Origin: Pararge aegeria
Taxonomy: Eukaryota; Arthropoda; Insecta; Lepidoptera; Nymphalidae
Reading direction: 5' to 3'
NCBI RefSeq assembly: GCF_905163445.1
Contig: NC_053193.1
Location: 7,130,001-7,194,000, forward strand
DNA length: 64,000 bases
Positions 40,101 through 52,100 of this stretch are shown one piece after another. Position numbers and translations under genes: made by a program. Within the stretch, counting starts at the first letter, position 1. Every line of letters begins with the position of its first letter. The notes under the pieces were generated by a model. That model saw nothing but the letters and a program-made list of their open reading frames with translations. It did not search any database and was not told the DNA's origin.

Positions 40101-43100
40101 ATATTTCTATACTTAGTAGTATCATTAATTGTATTTCATACAAAGAGCGTAATATCATTATTCGTTTTTAAACCACCAGTCATTTAGGTCTTTATTGGAT
40201 ATAGATACAGTAAACAGTTATACTCAATACGAATTTGCGTAGGTAAAACGATCCATGACCAATTTTATATATTAACCATCCATGAACAAGTTGCACACCC
40301 CACATATAATAATAACTACAACCTTTACAATCAATCTTTGCGGATGTACCAATTCAAATCAAAACTTAATATATACTTTTGAAACGTTGTCACTTTTTAC
40401 ATTGTAGTGATAACTATACTCATACTGGAAACTTTCGTCACAGTAGATATATAAGCTTAAGCAGTATCGAAACTCGACCCGTTTGATAAAATAATTATCT
40501 ACATTCCACAGGAGTGTTAGGATTGTCATTGTAATTTATGTAAAAAAAAAAAAAGTTTTTTGTGTCTCAGCTAGAGCAATGCAGGTTAGATCTTTTCTTG
40601 GGTTCCGTACCCAAAGAATGTCAACGGGACCGTATTACTAAGACACTAGTCCTTCTGTCGATCCGCCCCTCTGTCAGCGGCCTGTATCTAATTAACCGTA
40701 TCAGTGTGTACAAGTCTATGTAGGCCATATAGCAATAGGCTTTTATTAGAAAATAACAAACACTTCTGACACACTTGAAAATTCACAAAATTCGGATCAT
40801 TCGGAATCTTTTGACAAACAGACAGACACACTCCAGGAATTTTAATAGAAGTGTTAACATGTATAAAAAAAACCCAAATTCTTTGTAAACAAACTAAATA
40901 ATTTCAATCTTCACAAAAAAAATTGTAAATGCGTGAATCTGTGTGTGTGCTATTTAGCACGTTTGTTCGTAGTTTCCCTACTGCTTTAATATATATACTG
41001 TGATCTCGTTGTATTCGTGCTCTGCGAGTATTGGTTTTATAAAACAGGTACATATACAAATTATAATTCAATAATAATAATACTGGGCAATTTTGCGAGC
41101 CTAGTACAGACTGGGGACCAAAAAGAAATAGTATAATTAACACTTGATTTAGCGGAATGATTCAAATTTCAAGGAACTTATATTTCAGTTTTCATATAAA
41201 ATTGCTTAACAATTTTATTGAGTTTTTGTTGCAAAAATAATTCTTGACTTCATATTTTGACCTTGAATGTTAATACATCTGACGCTATGGTTGTCACCGC
41301 GTACTTTTAAAGAAAACTTTTTATACTTACTTTACTTCAAGCATTAATTAGAAGAGAAAGTCGTGGCACAAAGGTGTTTCCTAAATACCTAGCATGGGTA
41401 TTTACTGAAAATCATATAAGAGTGTATATATTATTAAATTATTATAGTATAATTTGTCGTCCTAGTTGGGACATACAGGTAAAACGGCACTGCGCCATCT
41501 TATTATCCTTAACATACATTTACATATAAAACAGATATGGGTTAGCTCATAAATAGGACGGCCCACGCTTTCCATCCCCTGTTGAGAATCTGAGTGGGAC
41601 GTGCTTGTGGCGTCAGAGGCGAGTGAAATTTATTAGTCTCGTGACGTCAGCGAGATAAAGATGATGTTTTAATCAAACAAACTAATCTATTTCAATCCTG
41701 CGGATAAATATGATAAAAAATGTCTACCAAATGAAAGTTCTTTAAGACATTATAAAACTTATTTTAACGTCCTTTACGTTATAATGAATGAAATAAGAAT
41801 CGTCAAAGATATTAAAATGATAAAATTCTTAGCCAAAGCAGTAGGTCTCCTGATATAATCGTTTTATTAATTACTATTCTATTTACTGTTTATTAAACCC
41901 AACAGAATTGCAGCAGCTTGGTGGATCTTAGCTCTCTCTCTCTCTCAGTCCTGTGCAGTGCAGCAGTTAGAAGTGATTTTTAACATAAGTTTACAGACGT
42001 GTATCGTCGAATTTTCACTAAGTTATTTCGGTGAACCATTTTTATCCTTTTATTAGGTAAGACCTTGAGGGGTACCCCATATAAGTTGGTAAAATTCTAA
42101 TGAAAAACCGCGATTACACGACTACGACTAATTTCTCGACTTGCGTTCAATATTAAAGCATACAATCAGTAGATGATAATTTTCAGCAATCAGAATTGGA
42201 TTTTGTATTTCTTGAAAGCTATTATTGCACATACAATTGTTTCATATAGGTCTTACTTGGTTAATCAACAAAGTTTTTTAAACTGTAACGTTCGATGAAA
42301 TATTATATCGATATTGTAAATAACCTACTTCCTTTGTTGTCGAAACAAGTAGAGCAACTATAAAAGCAACCGCAAAATTTTCGACGTGCCTTTCTCAAGT
42401 GGAATTTGTCCTCCATGAAATTCCTCTAAATAGTAGGCAATAATCTTACTTCTTTGGTAATGCACACCAATTGTTATCGCAGCAATTGCTATACTCGAAC
42501 ATATTCTTGTGACATTAAGCTTTTAAATATATTTATTTTATTTATTTTATTTAATAATATACATATCAAACACTTTTTAGGACCTACTTGCGTCTGCCCT
42601 CAGAAGTGTTGCTGTTTATAGTCGATGGTTTTTCGTGAATCGCGCGCCATGTGACTGAGCTTTTTTAACAGGTCCATATGTATAAAAGCCAAAGGGCATC
42701 GTTGACAAAATGAAATTTAAATTACTAATGTTATTAATTATCCTTGTTTCAGGCATTGAATACCTTTATGAAAATGGGTTATTACAAAGGACGGCCGAGG
42801 ACGTGGCCCAGTTTTTACACAAGGGTGAAGGGTTAAGTAAAACGGCGATAGGGGATTACCTCGGCGAGCGGTCGGAGTTCAACGAGGCGGTACTCCGGGC
42901 CTTTGTGGAACTGCACGACTTCACTGATTTGATACTTGTGCAGGCATTAAGGTGAGGATAGCTCTCGTACTACGATGTCACTGTGTCAGCTTTTAAGCCG
43001 TATTTTCCCTATTTTTATTCGCTTGCTTGAACAAATCCACTCTTCTATATATTAATTATGCGAATGTGTGTCTCGTTGCTTGTTGTTAATTTATGCTACC

Positions 43101-46100
43101 ATGTTCGCATGCATGTTTGATACAAAGATTACTTCCACCGTGTAAACGGACATCATCATTATAATTATCAATCCTTTATCAGCCCACCACCACGCTGGCC
43201 AAATGCGTATTGGTGGACTTTGCTTGATTTATGAAAACATTATGCAGACCCCTCAGATAGGCTGGTTTCCTAACGATGTTTTTCTTCACCGTTAGAGAAC
43301 TTACTCTATTGAACTGCTTAAAACCCACGTAACTAGGAAAAGTTAGAGGAGATAAATATTTTCATTATTTTCTTATCATCATTATTTCATTAGGAACTTA
43401 CTTTGAATTGTATTTTAAGACTTTAAAGACAATTATCTAAGCTTTAAATTGAATAGAGAGATATTTGGTTTAATAATTACTGATTATACAAGAGTTAAAT
43501 GCGAGCCATGTAACTTAGGAAGTTGGGCATAAAGCTATATAACCTTATTTCCTAGCCTACCTTATGAAGGGTAATATGTTTAGGAACAGTTCCGAGCTAG
43601 CAAATGTTAGTATAACGTGATAGGTCAAAACGTAAGCGATGAAAAGACGTGAAAGACGTAATGAATTTTTGAATGACAGAACCTTCAGCACAGCCTTCAC
43701 AACTTTTGCACTGATTGAAGCTACCTAAAGAAAACACGTCTCTACAGAAAATTCAACTGGCATTAATTACTATAAACGTAAACTTAAGGTTACCTTAAGA
43801 TTCTCATTTTTAATTGATATCAAAAAAATTTAAGAAGGTTTAGAATAAGCTTTTTACCATATACCGATATGATCGCGGTTTCTTAACTAATTTGAGTGAT
43901 CATTGTATCATTCATTAGTAGCTCCAGGTTATACACATTTAAAACTGAATATTTTCAATACTTAATGCAAGTTGTTTATTGATAGTTAATTACAACCTGT
44001 CCGTCTTACTTGTATTTGTACTTTTAAAATACCTATACGAAAGATATATATATATATTGATGCGATTGTAGTTAATTAAAACATAATCGATGTTAATATA
44101 AATGTGTAATTGGTATTATATTTTGAGTTTTTATGTAGTTTTGATGTAATTCATCTTTGTTTTCAATCGACTGCTGCGATGTATTTTGAATAAACTTTTT
44201 TGCAATTGCAGGCAATTCCTATGGAGTTTTCGATTGCCTGGCGAAGCACAAAAGATCGACCGCATGATGGAGAGCTTTGCTCAACGCTACTGCCAACTGA
44301 ACCCCGACATATTTACGAACGCGGACACGTGCTACGTGCTCAGTTTCGCGATAATAATGCTCAACACATCGCTTCATAACCCCAGTGTGAAGGACAAGCC
44401 CACGCCTGAGCAGTTCGTCGCGATGAACCGCGGCATCAACAACGGCGGCGATCTACCTCAAGAATTGCTCTTGGTGAGTTATTTTCTTTTTAAAAGGCAA
44501 GAAATATATTTACTCTTGTTATACATAAAAATGGGTGAAAGTATGTAAAACTTTTTGCATGGATTGCAAGTTATTAGTTGTTGTGAAGTACCATCCCATA
44601 AGGCATAAGTGTGAAGACCGTCATTTAATTTAAATGGGTCCAATAACATACTCCCACGCTTTTGAATAAAAAAATAATCATCGAAAACAGCTTTGACTTC
44701 AAGAGAAGGGAAAGAAATTATAGCTTACTTAATAGTGCTATTAATGGTAAAAAATTATATACACTTTGCTGATCTGTTTGAAATAGTACGATTGATTTCT
44801 TAATCACTTCCAAAGATGTCCATCCGATCTATACTATAGCAAATGGAATAAAACTAGTAAGTGAACTTATTAAAAAACATGTTTAAGTACTTAGATAGCA
44901 TGATCGCATGCCCCTAAACACAAAAATTTCAGCATAAAAATATACAGCGAAAACTTTCAATTCAACAATGTATCCACTTTTGTGTAAACTTGGGCAACTT
45001 GCCGGCATTAGAGCGGCTCTCGTGTTGTTATCCCTAGCCAACTCCTGAATTCGTGCTGTTATTTTTTATTTTTTAAATGTCAACGTCAGTGACTCGCAGT
45101 CAATCACAGAACATACAAAAACTGCAAGTGCAACACAACTAAAACAAATAAATCACGACCTCCGTGTAAATGACAAATCCATCCATTGGTACATCCGTTA
45201 TATCGCGATGAATCACAATAATGGTGAAATATTCCTCGTTTTGTTATACTAAATGAACTCCCGGCTTTGTTATAACTTTACAAAAATGATATAGTTAGTG
45301 ACTCGCAGTTAATCAAACAGAATAAAAAACGGAAGTGTAACTCTACAACCATAATAATTATAATTCGATATCTACGCCTGAATGACAAATTCATTTTGTA
45401 GTATATTTAATAACACTTACTACTTATTGGTAATTTACGTTGGTTTAGTGGTTAGCATGGTCAGCTAAGGATCACAAAGTCCAGGGTTTTATAATTCGAT
45501 TGTCAGTTCGAACCAAACATTTTTATTTATATATATGAATTTTAATTCTGTGCATCAATTAAGTTGAGGATGATGACATCATCGACTAACATCGAGCTTA
45601 GAATAGTTTCACAACTCGGATTGATGGGGACGAGTAGATTAGGAATGTGGGTTTTCAATAAACGCATAATCGGTGTTAATCGCTATACCCTTAACAGGTT
45701 AGCCTGCTACCATCTGACAGCTACCTGCTACCATAGACTGCACATAGTTTAATATCACGGGAGATTACAGTCGCTGCTAGGTTTAAGCTTAGTTTCTCAA
45801 ACTCAATATTAAGAATAGGTTGACTGATTAATTTAAATATCGAATTTTAAATGCAGGCCGTAAACTGCTAGGTTTTATCTACTCTTTATGGAAACTTATA
45901 AAATCGGATTGTATTTACAATCGCAATGATAATTCTTAACGCGTAATTTATAATAAGGCTACGCACTCGAGGTTTCATCAATTAATCTGAATCTATACAA
46001 ACACAAAGGTTACCAGTTGCACAGATTACATACCTATTATTTTGTATTAGGTCAAGTGTTGATACTTTGTTGACTTTGAAGTCTAATTTGAATCTACCAA

Positions 46101-49100
46101 AGATTACGGCATTAACAAAAACTTTCCGAAGAATCCAACCGTGTTCTAAATTTCCCATTTAAATTCAATAATTTTCAATTCTTTCAAAAATAATCTAAAT
46201 GCTTGTTATCTTGAATTTAAAACGCTCAAGCGAATAAACATTTTATTAAATTAATGTGATAAGGTAACGATTCGTTTATACTATTACCTCGATTGTACCG
46301 TTGTATCACTTATAGCAACTAAGAACATTCCTGTTCGAAGAGGCTTAAGAATATTTTAAGTAAATTTACTTAGTAGCCTTAACGCTGCGCAATGCAGTTA
46401 AATACAGTTACTTTCCTTATTGAAACTAAAGTTTTTTTTTGCTACAGGTTTCAGATAGAGATGCATACTATGTAGTAATTTAGACGTACGTAAAAAACAA
46501 GGATTTATAATTCAGACGGCGTTTTTAATTATATCTGTTCATGCTTACCACGTCCAATAAAAAATAAAAAGTTTTTATCCAAATGAGCGCGAATTAAACT
46601 AAAATTCCCTAAATTAAATAAATGGTAATATAGTTGCACGTTTTTGAGTACCGGTTTGTTTAAGGTTTGAAAACTAACGTGTGTGTACTCGCTGAAGTTT
46701 GGTTTCCTCTTGGAACTTTCGGTCTCTGTTTTCTAAAACAACGTAGGTGTGCCATATGGCGGATGTGGTGAAGCTTCCATTTCTACCACTTGCCATAATT
46801 ATCAATTAGGTATTAATATTATTATTAGAACCTATGTTTAAACTATTTATTAAATATTATTAATTTTGAGTCACTAAATGCTTTGACCCCACCTTGTTTG
46901 TTTGATAAGCTAAATAACCCTAATGACGCATTTCGATACACCCATACACTGATAGTCTGTGTCAATATAACGACCTCCTTATCACGCCACCATAGTATAC
47001 ATTTTCCCGCAATCTCACTCGTATATTACTTTATACAATCGATATCTTTTTAATGATAAGGGCTTGACCACGATCTCAAATGATGGCGGATGATAATGCA
47101 GTTTCATAGATAAGATTTAACGCCATGCCCATACTGCAGTGCGCGAATTATTAAGGCGTGATTACTTTGTCCTAATTTTGCTTTTTACCAAAATCAAATG
47201 AATATACTCGCATAATTGATATGAAGTTTGATCAAAAGCGGTGCAAAAAAAATACGTTGCATTTAACTCTTACTTACTTATAGTTTAACTTATAGGTGAT
47301 CTTAAAAAAAAAAACTAACAGGTTACACTTAATGGTATGCAGAATACTCCATGGGCTTAGTACTTCATTAATTGAAGCAAAACTGCCAGCAAGTTTCTTT
47401 ACCTGAGATAGCACAAAGACTAACTAACTACTTTGTCGTGTATAAGCTTTTGTAACTTGATTCATTCTTGAGAGTATTTAACTCCTGCTATTGCATAAGT
47501 TAGATCATTATTTAAACTTATGTAGGTTAAAGAACATTAATTAAGTCTAGGCTACGGTACAATAATTATCTATTTATTAATAACAGATGAAGAACTAGAG
47601 CCTAGAACTTTTTTATCATATTAAAATATTTGGAGCATTTGCTGCCTTTCTTTACCTCTCTCGATTTCGGCTTTGCAGAACTTGATTTCTAACCAAAAGT
47701 AATGTCACGACAAACAGACAGACAGACATGTTGTTTAGTTAGCGACATTAAGACCTAAACATAAATAGTTATTTTGTATGCGATCTATTTATTTAACTTG
47801 TACAACCTTTGTCACAGATAAGCCAGCACCTTTATGAGAAACAACAGTGGGCAACTTTAGGACTCTTAATTCTTTTCTTAAATTAAAATAATAATATTTC
47901 TGAAGCATGGACGCACTACTTTCTGTATTATTATTTTATATGTACATAGACTGCACCGATAGCGATGTACAATTTGACAAGTTAGTCGTCGCACGGTATT
48001 CGACACAAGTGGTAGATAACAATTGTTATAACTTCGTTTTATAAAGTATTGTTGTTTTAGTTGTTTTCCAATAGGAGAAATTGCGGTTCATTGTGTTTGA
48101 TTCTGCTTGGTGTAGGTTATTATTTTGTTTTTGAGTTTGTTGCCGAATGGAAAAGTGCGTTGTGCAAATCTCTCTTTAGATTTCTTTATTGAATTGGTTT
48201 CGTTTTTGTACCATGTGGATTAAGAGATCTAATAAATCGTTTTGTAATATATTCTTTGTCCTTGGTAAGATGATAACTTTCTTCTTAAACTTCGGTTTCT
48301 GAGTCCTACTGGAAGGCATATTTATTTGCATGTTAATTAAATATTTGTGCGCAAAACATTGTTTGATCCAGGTTTGTATTTGAAATATACAGTTGATACC
48401 TAAAAGCATGGAGATGTTATTTCCCTTAACGGGGCGTCCATAAATTACGTGAGGTGTTTAAGGGGGGGAGGGGGTCGAGTCAAATCTCATCTAATCTTAC
48501 GTTGGAGAGAGGAGGGGTCTCGGCAAATATCACGAAATTTTTTTTCTGATTGAAACAAAAAAAAATTATACTATTTTGGTCCATTTAATCCAGATTGTAC
48601 ATGCTTAAGATTTTATCTTAAGCGTAATCGTAATACGATTAAGATCATTTATGAATTCGTTCGAAAGAAATTAAACTCTCAGCAATATTGATTACTAGTC
48701 TTGAATAGTCGTAAATAAAAGCATGAAGCAAATTTGTTTTTTTCTTATTACAATGACAATCCAACGCGTTTACGTTAGAAACTCACATTTTGAAAAATCT
48801 CACGTGAGATTGGGGGATGGGGGAGGGGGTTGAATGAAATCTCACGACATCTCACCAGAGGGGGAGGGAGGGGCAGAAAATTAAAAAAAACACCTCACGT
48901 AATTTATGGACGCCCCCTAAGGTATATACCCGCATAGTAGCATAGTATATCTTTCTCCTTCACTCATATTATATTACAGCAAGAGTTACTTCATTATGCA
49001 ACGCAACGTTTTATTGTGATTGTTGTCAGGATCAGTCAGGTTAAATAACCGTTTTTGAGGTACTAGGGACTGTTATAACATCTCACTACCTACCTATTTT

Positions 49101-52100
49101 TTTCAACATCAAAACCCAAGGTTTTGTCTACTCTCATATATTTCTCATTCTATGCTGATTTAAAGTATTTCTTCTTTACAGTCTTTATACGAGTCGATAA
49201 AGACGGAGCCGTTCAAAATCCCAGAGGACGACGGTAATGATCTCATGCATACCTTCTTTAACCCGGATAAAGAGGGTTGGCTTTGGAAACAGGGGGGCAG
49301 GTGAGTGATTGAGTTTTACCCAGCTACTTAAGTTTACGATTTTAGCAGTATATAATGGGAAGAATTTCCAAAATACTTATCCAAAATAAATCGTCGCAAA
49401 ATATCATGGGCCATGGAACCAAATATGAAAACAATAGTTTATTTACTTTCTTAAAAAAATCAAGAAACAGAATGGAGACTTCTGTTTGAAATTCTTTTTA
49501 CAATGATCTTAGACGTTATGATTATGCATTTTTCAAACAAATTTTATGAATTTTGCAAATTACATTAAATATCACAGTCATTGTGTGAACAGTTTGCAAC
49601 AGTTTGCTAACAAATCTCACATACAATAATTTTGCAAGTCATTCACCGTTGATCCTAGAGCGGGCAGTTACCTTGGCCAACGAATTAGTTTGACCATCCA
49701 AAGGGGTAATGCTGCCAGCATCTTAGGAACTGTGCCTCGCTGCGGTGCTTTCGAGGACGTTTTAGATTTTATTTAGTTGTAAATAGTTTGTTTTAGGTTA
49801 TATTTATAAAACAATTATTTTAAAGAATAAGTCATTCACTGAATTTTATTTTTTTAAACTATGCTTGTTTTGTTTGTGTTTTATTATCATCATTTACTAT
49901 CATTGTTTTGGTTAATACTAAAATATATTGTCTATCTCATATATAACAGTTGATCTATGCTTGAATTAAAGTTTTTTTAATCTACTATAAATTTGTGTTG
50001 CTACGTTGTTCATTCATGTAGGATAATTTTGTAATATACTTGTATGTTGTGGGACTATGCTCTAAATCTTCTCTCCAATGTCGGAGCACTTACTTAGCAA
50101 TGGGGCGTTAATAGGCTGATGATGAATTATGATTATGATGAATGCTACTGATATATTTTTTCTTTCTTTTCAGATACAAATCATGGAAGAGAAGATGGTT
50201 CATACTTAACGACAACTGCCTTTATTACTTCGAGTACACGACAGACAAGGAGCCTCGGGGCATCATTCCATTAGAAAATATTTCTGTTAGTATATATGCA
50301 AAGTAACATATTCATATATGCACATATATGGCACTTCTGATGATTAATTACATGTAAAATATGTACATTATAGTGTGATGGTGGTGATAATTACGCTCGT
50401 AAACTGAAAACTAAAGCTACAGGGGTTCCACACGCGGGTGAAGCTATATTTTTTTTAACCCATGGCGTACCGTACTTTGGAAGAAAGTTTTGGAAGATAA
50501 TACACTTACTAGATGTAATTAGATTATTCATGGATAAATATAGCAGTCACAAAATAAATTAATATAACATTGAACATTATGCAAGATATTATTGTAGTAT
50601 AGTGTATTGTATACAAATTTAGTATACTATAGTATATATTTCTTAGTATGTTTTTCGAAATCCCTTTGTTAATGGTATTATTCCTCGACCAACAAATCTC
50701 TTATTACAATAATCATAATTAAATAATTAAGAAACAATAAGTTCGTAAAATACTAGCACTGCCCTTATTAAACTTAAACAGGCTGTTGTCACTTTTTCCC
50801 CAATTGATTGATGTCGTTTTGGTGCTGTGATACGATTACCATGAAACTAAAATAAGAAGTACATCCACCAAAATCGATATTATTAGTTCCAGAGATACTC
50901 GTATACCACATGTGGCGCTTCACATGGGAACATAATTTAAGCGATCTTTCGTGCTAGGACTTTATTAATGTAGGACTTATAATGTAGGATTACTACCAAT
51001 ACAATATACGTTACAATGTACCCCCCAGATATTCGTGCGATATGCACTTACTTCAAAAAAGTATAGAGGTGTTTAATACTAAGCAGGTGTACAATATACA
51101 GTTATCTAAACTTTTTATCACTTTTTAGTCTGTTACATTTAATAAAAACAGTTACATTAAAAGTTTTTCTTCATTAATATTTATTTTTATTCATCATCAT
51201 CATCATCTTTGTCAATCCTTTACCGGTCCACTACAGGGCATGGGTCTACTCCCCGAATGAGAAGGGTTTAGGCCTTAGTCCACCTACATTTAGTTAGCAG
51301 ATATTTTTATTATCTTTTAATATTTTTAAAAATCTACTGTAAAACGAAATGAGAAGATTGTTAACATAATAAGACAGATAAGAAAAATGAACTATGTAAA
51401 TATAATATAATATTGTAATATAACTCCAGGTACGCGCAGCGAGTGATCGACAGCGGCCGCACTGCCTCGAGTTATATGCGAGCGGAGGTGCTGATCTCAT
51501 CAAGGCGTGCAAGACTGACTCTGAAGGGAAAGTCGTAGAGGGCAAGCACACTGTATACAGGTAAATTTAACTTTTGCAGTTCACCTTAGTTTTTAGGAAA
51601 TACAATCATTAGACCTTGGCATCGCGCGGTACATCAAATTATATACAACGTGTAACAGAATTACTAAATAATAATGAAGGATGTATAAGTATATTGCATA
51701 ATGTACACCCTGTAAAAATATTAAATCAAAAGAAGCATAATTATTTTTATACATACAAATGAATTAAATATTCAAGTGCTTACTTCTGACAACCCTATTG
51801 AAGATAAATGACCGACACAAGCATTGTACCTAAGCTACGCGACGCGTACCATTTTGCATGTTATGTTAGGGCTGTATCTGATTTCTTTCAGTAAAATCTT
51901 ATTGCAGAGATTTACTCAAAAACTAGGTCTTCGGTTTCACAGATAACTCTCAGAGGTAGTTTATTATGTACCTTTAAAGCCTTATTAAAGTTTTATTTCG
52001 GTTTTCATTTACACGTTCTATATTATTTTTATAGTTAAAATTGACGCACCAAGCAGATAGATTAACACTTCGCAGGGTATACAATCAACGTCCTTCAAAG

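Larger units (their letters stand above)
34151..42752 (+). other. step: Cytohesin intron (8602 bp)
   Basis: Phase-1 intron bounded by GTAATT and TTTCAG. It holds dispersed repeats at 35130-35270, 35380-35710, 36327-36610, 36686-36953, 40596-40700 and 42580-42635, a 36-bp perfect hairpin (37701-37777) and a minus-strand coding remnant (37863-38510). The remainder is unremarkable AT-rich DNA. Confidence 0.85.
49301..50173 (+). other. step: Cytohesin intron (873 bp) at the 2G/3G position
   Basis: Phase-2 intron GTGAGT to TTTCAG. Holds the retroelement C-terminal copy at 49669-49808 and a SINE tail at 50040-50142. In mammals a 3-nt alternative exon sits at this intron; none can be recognised by eye here. 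Confidence 0.9.

Noticed and set aside
42710..42752. In-frame ATG and hydrophobic leader before the Sec7 exon as a signal-peptide start
   Set aside because: The stretch is the intron's 3' end (a TTTCAG acceptor at 42752), and joining to 34150 restores the conserved cytohesin sequence in phase.
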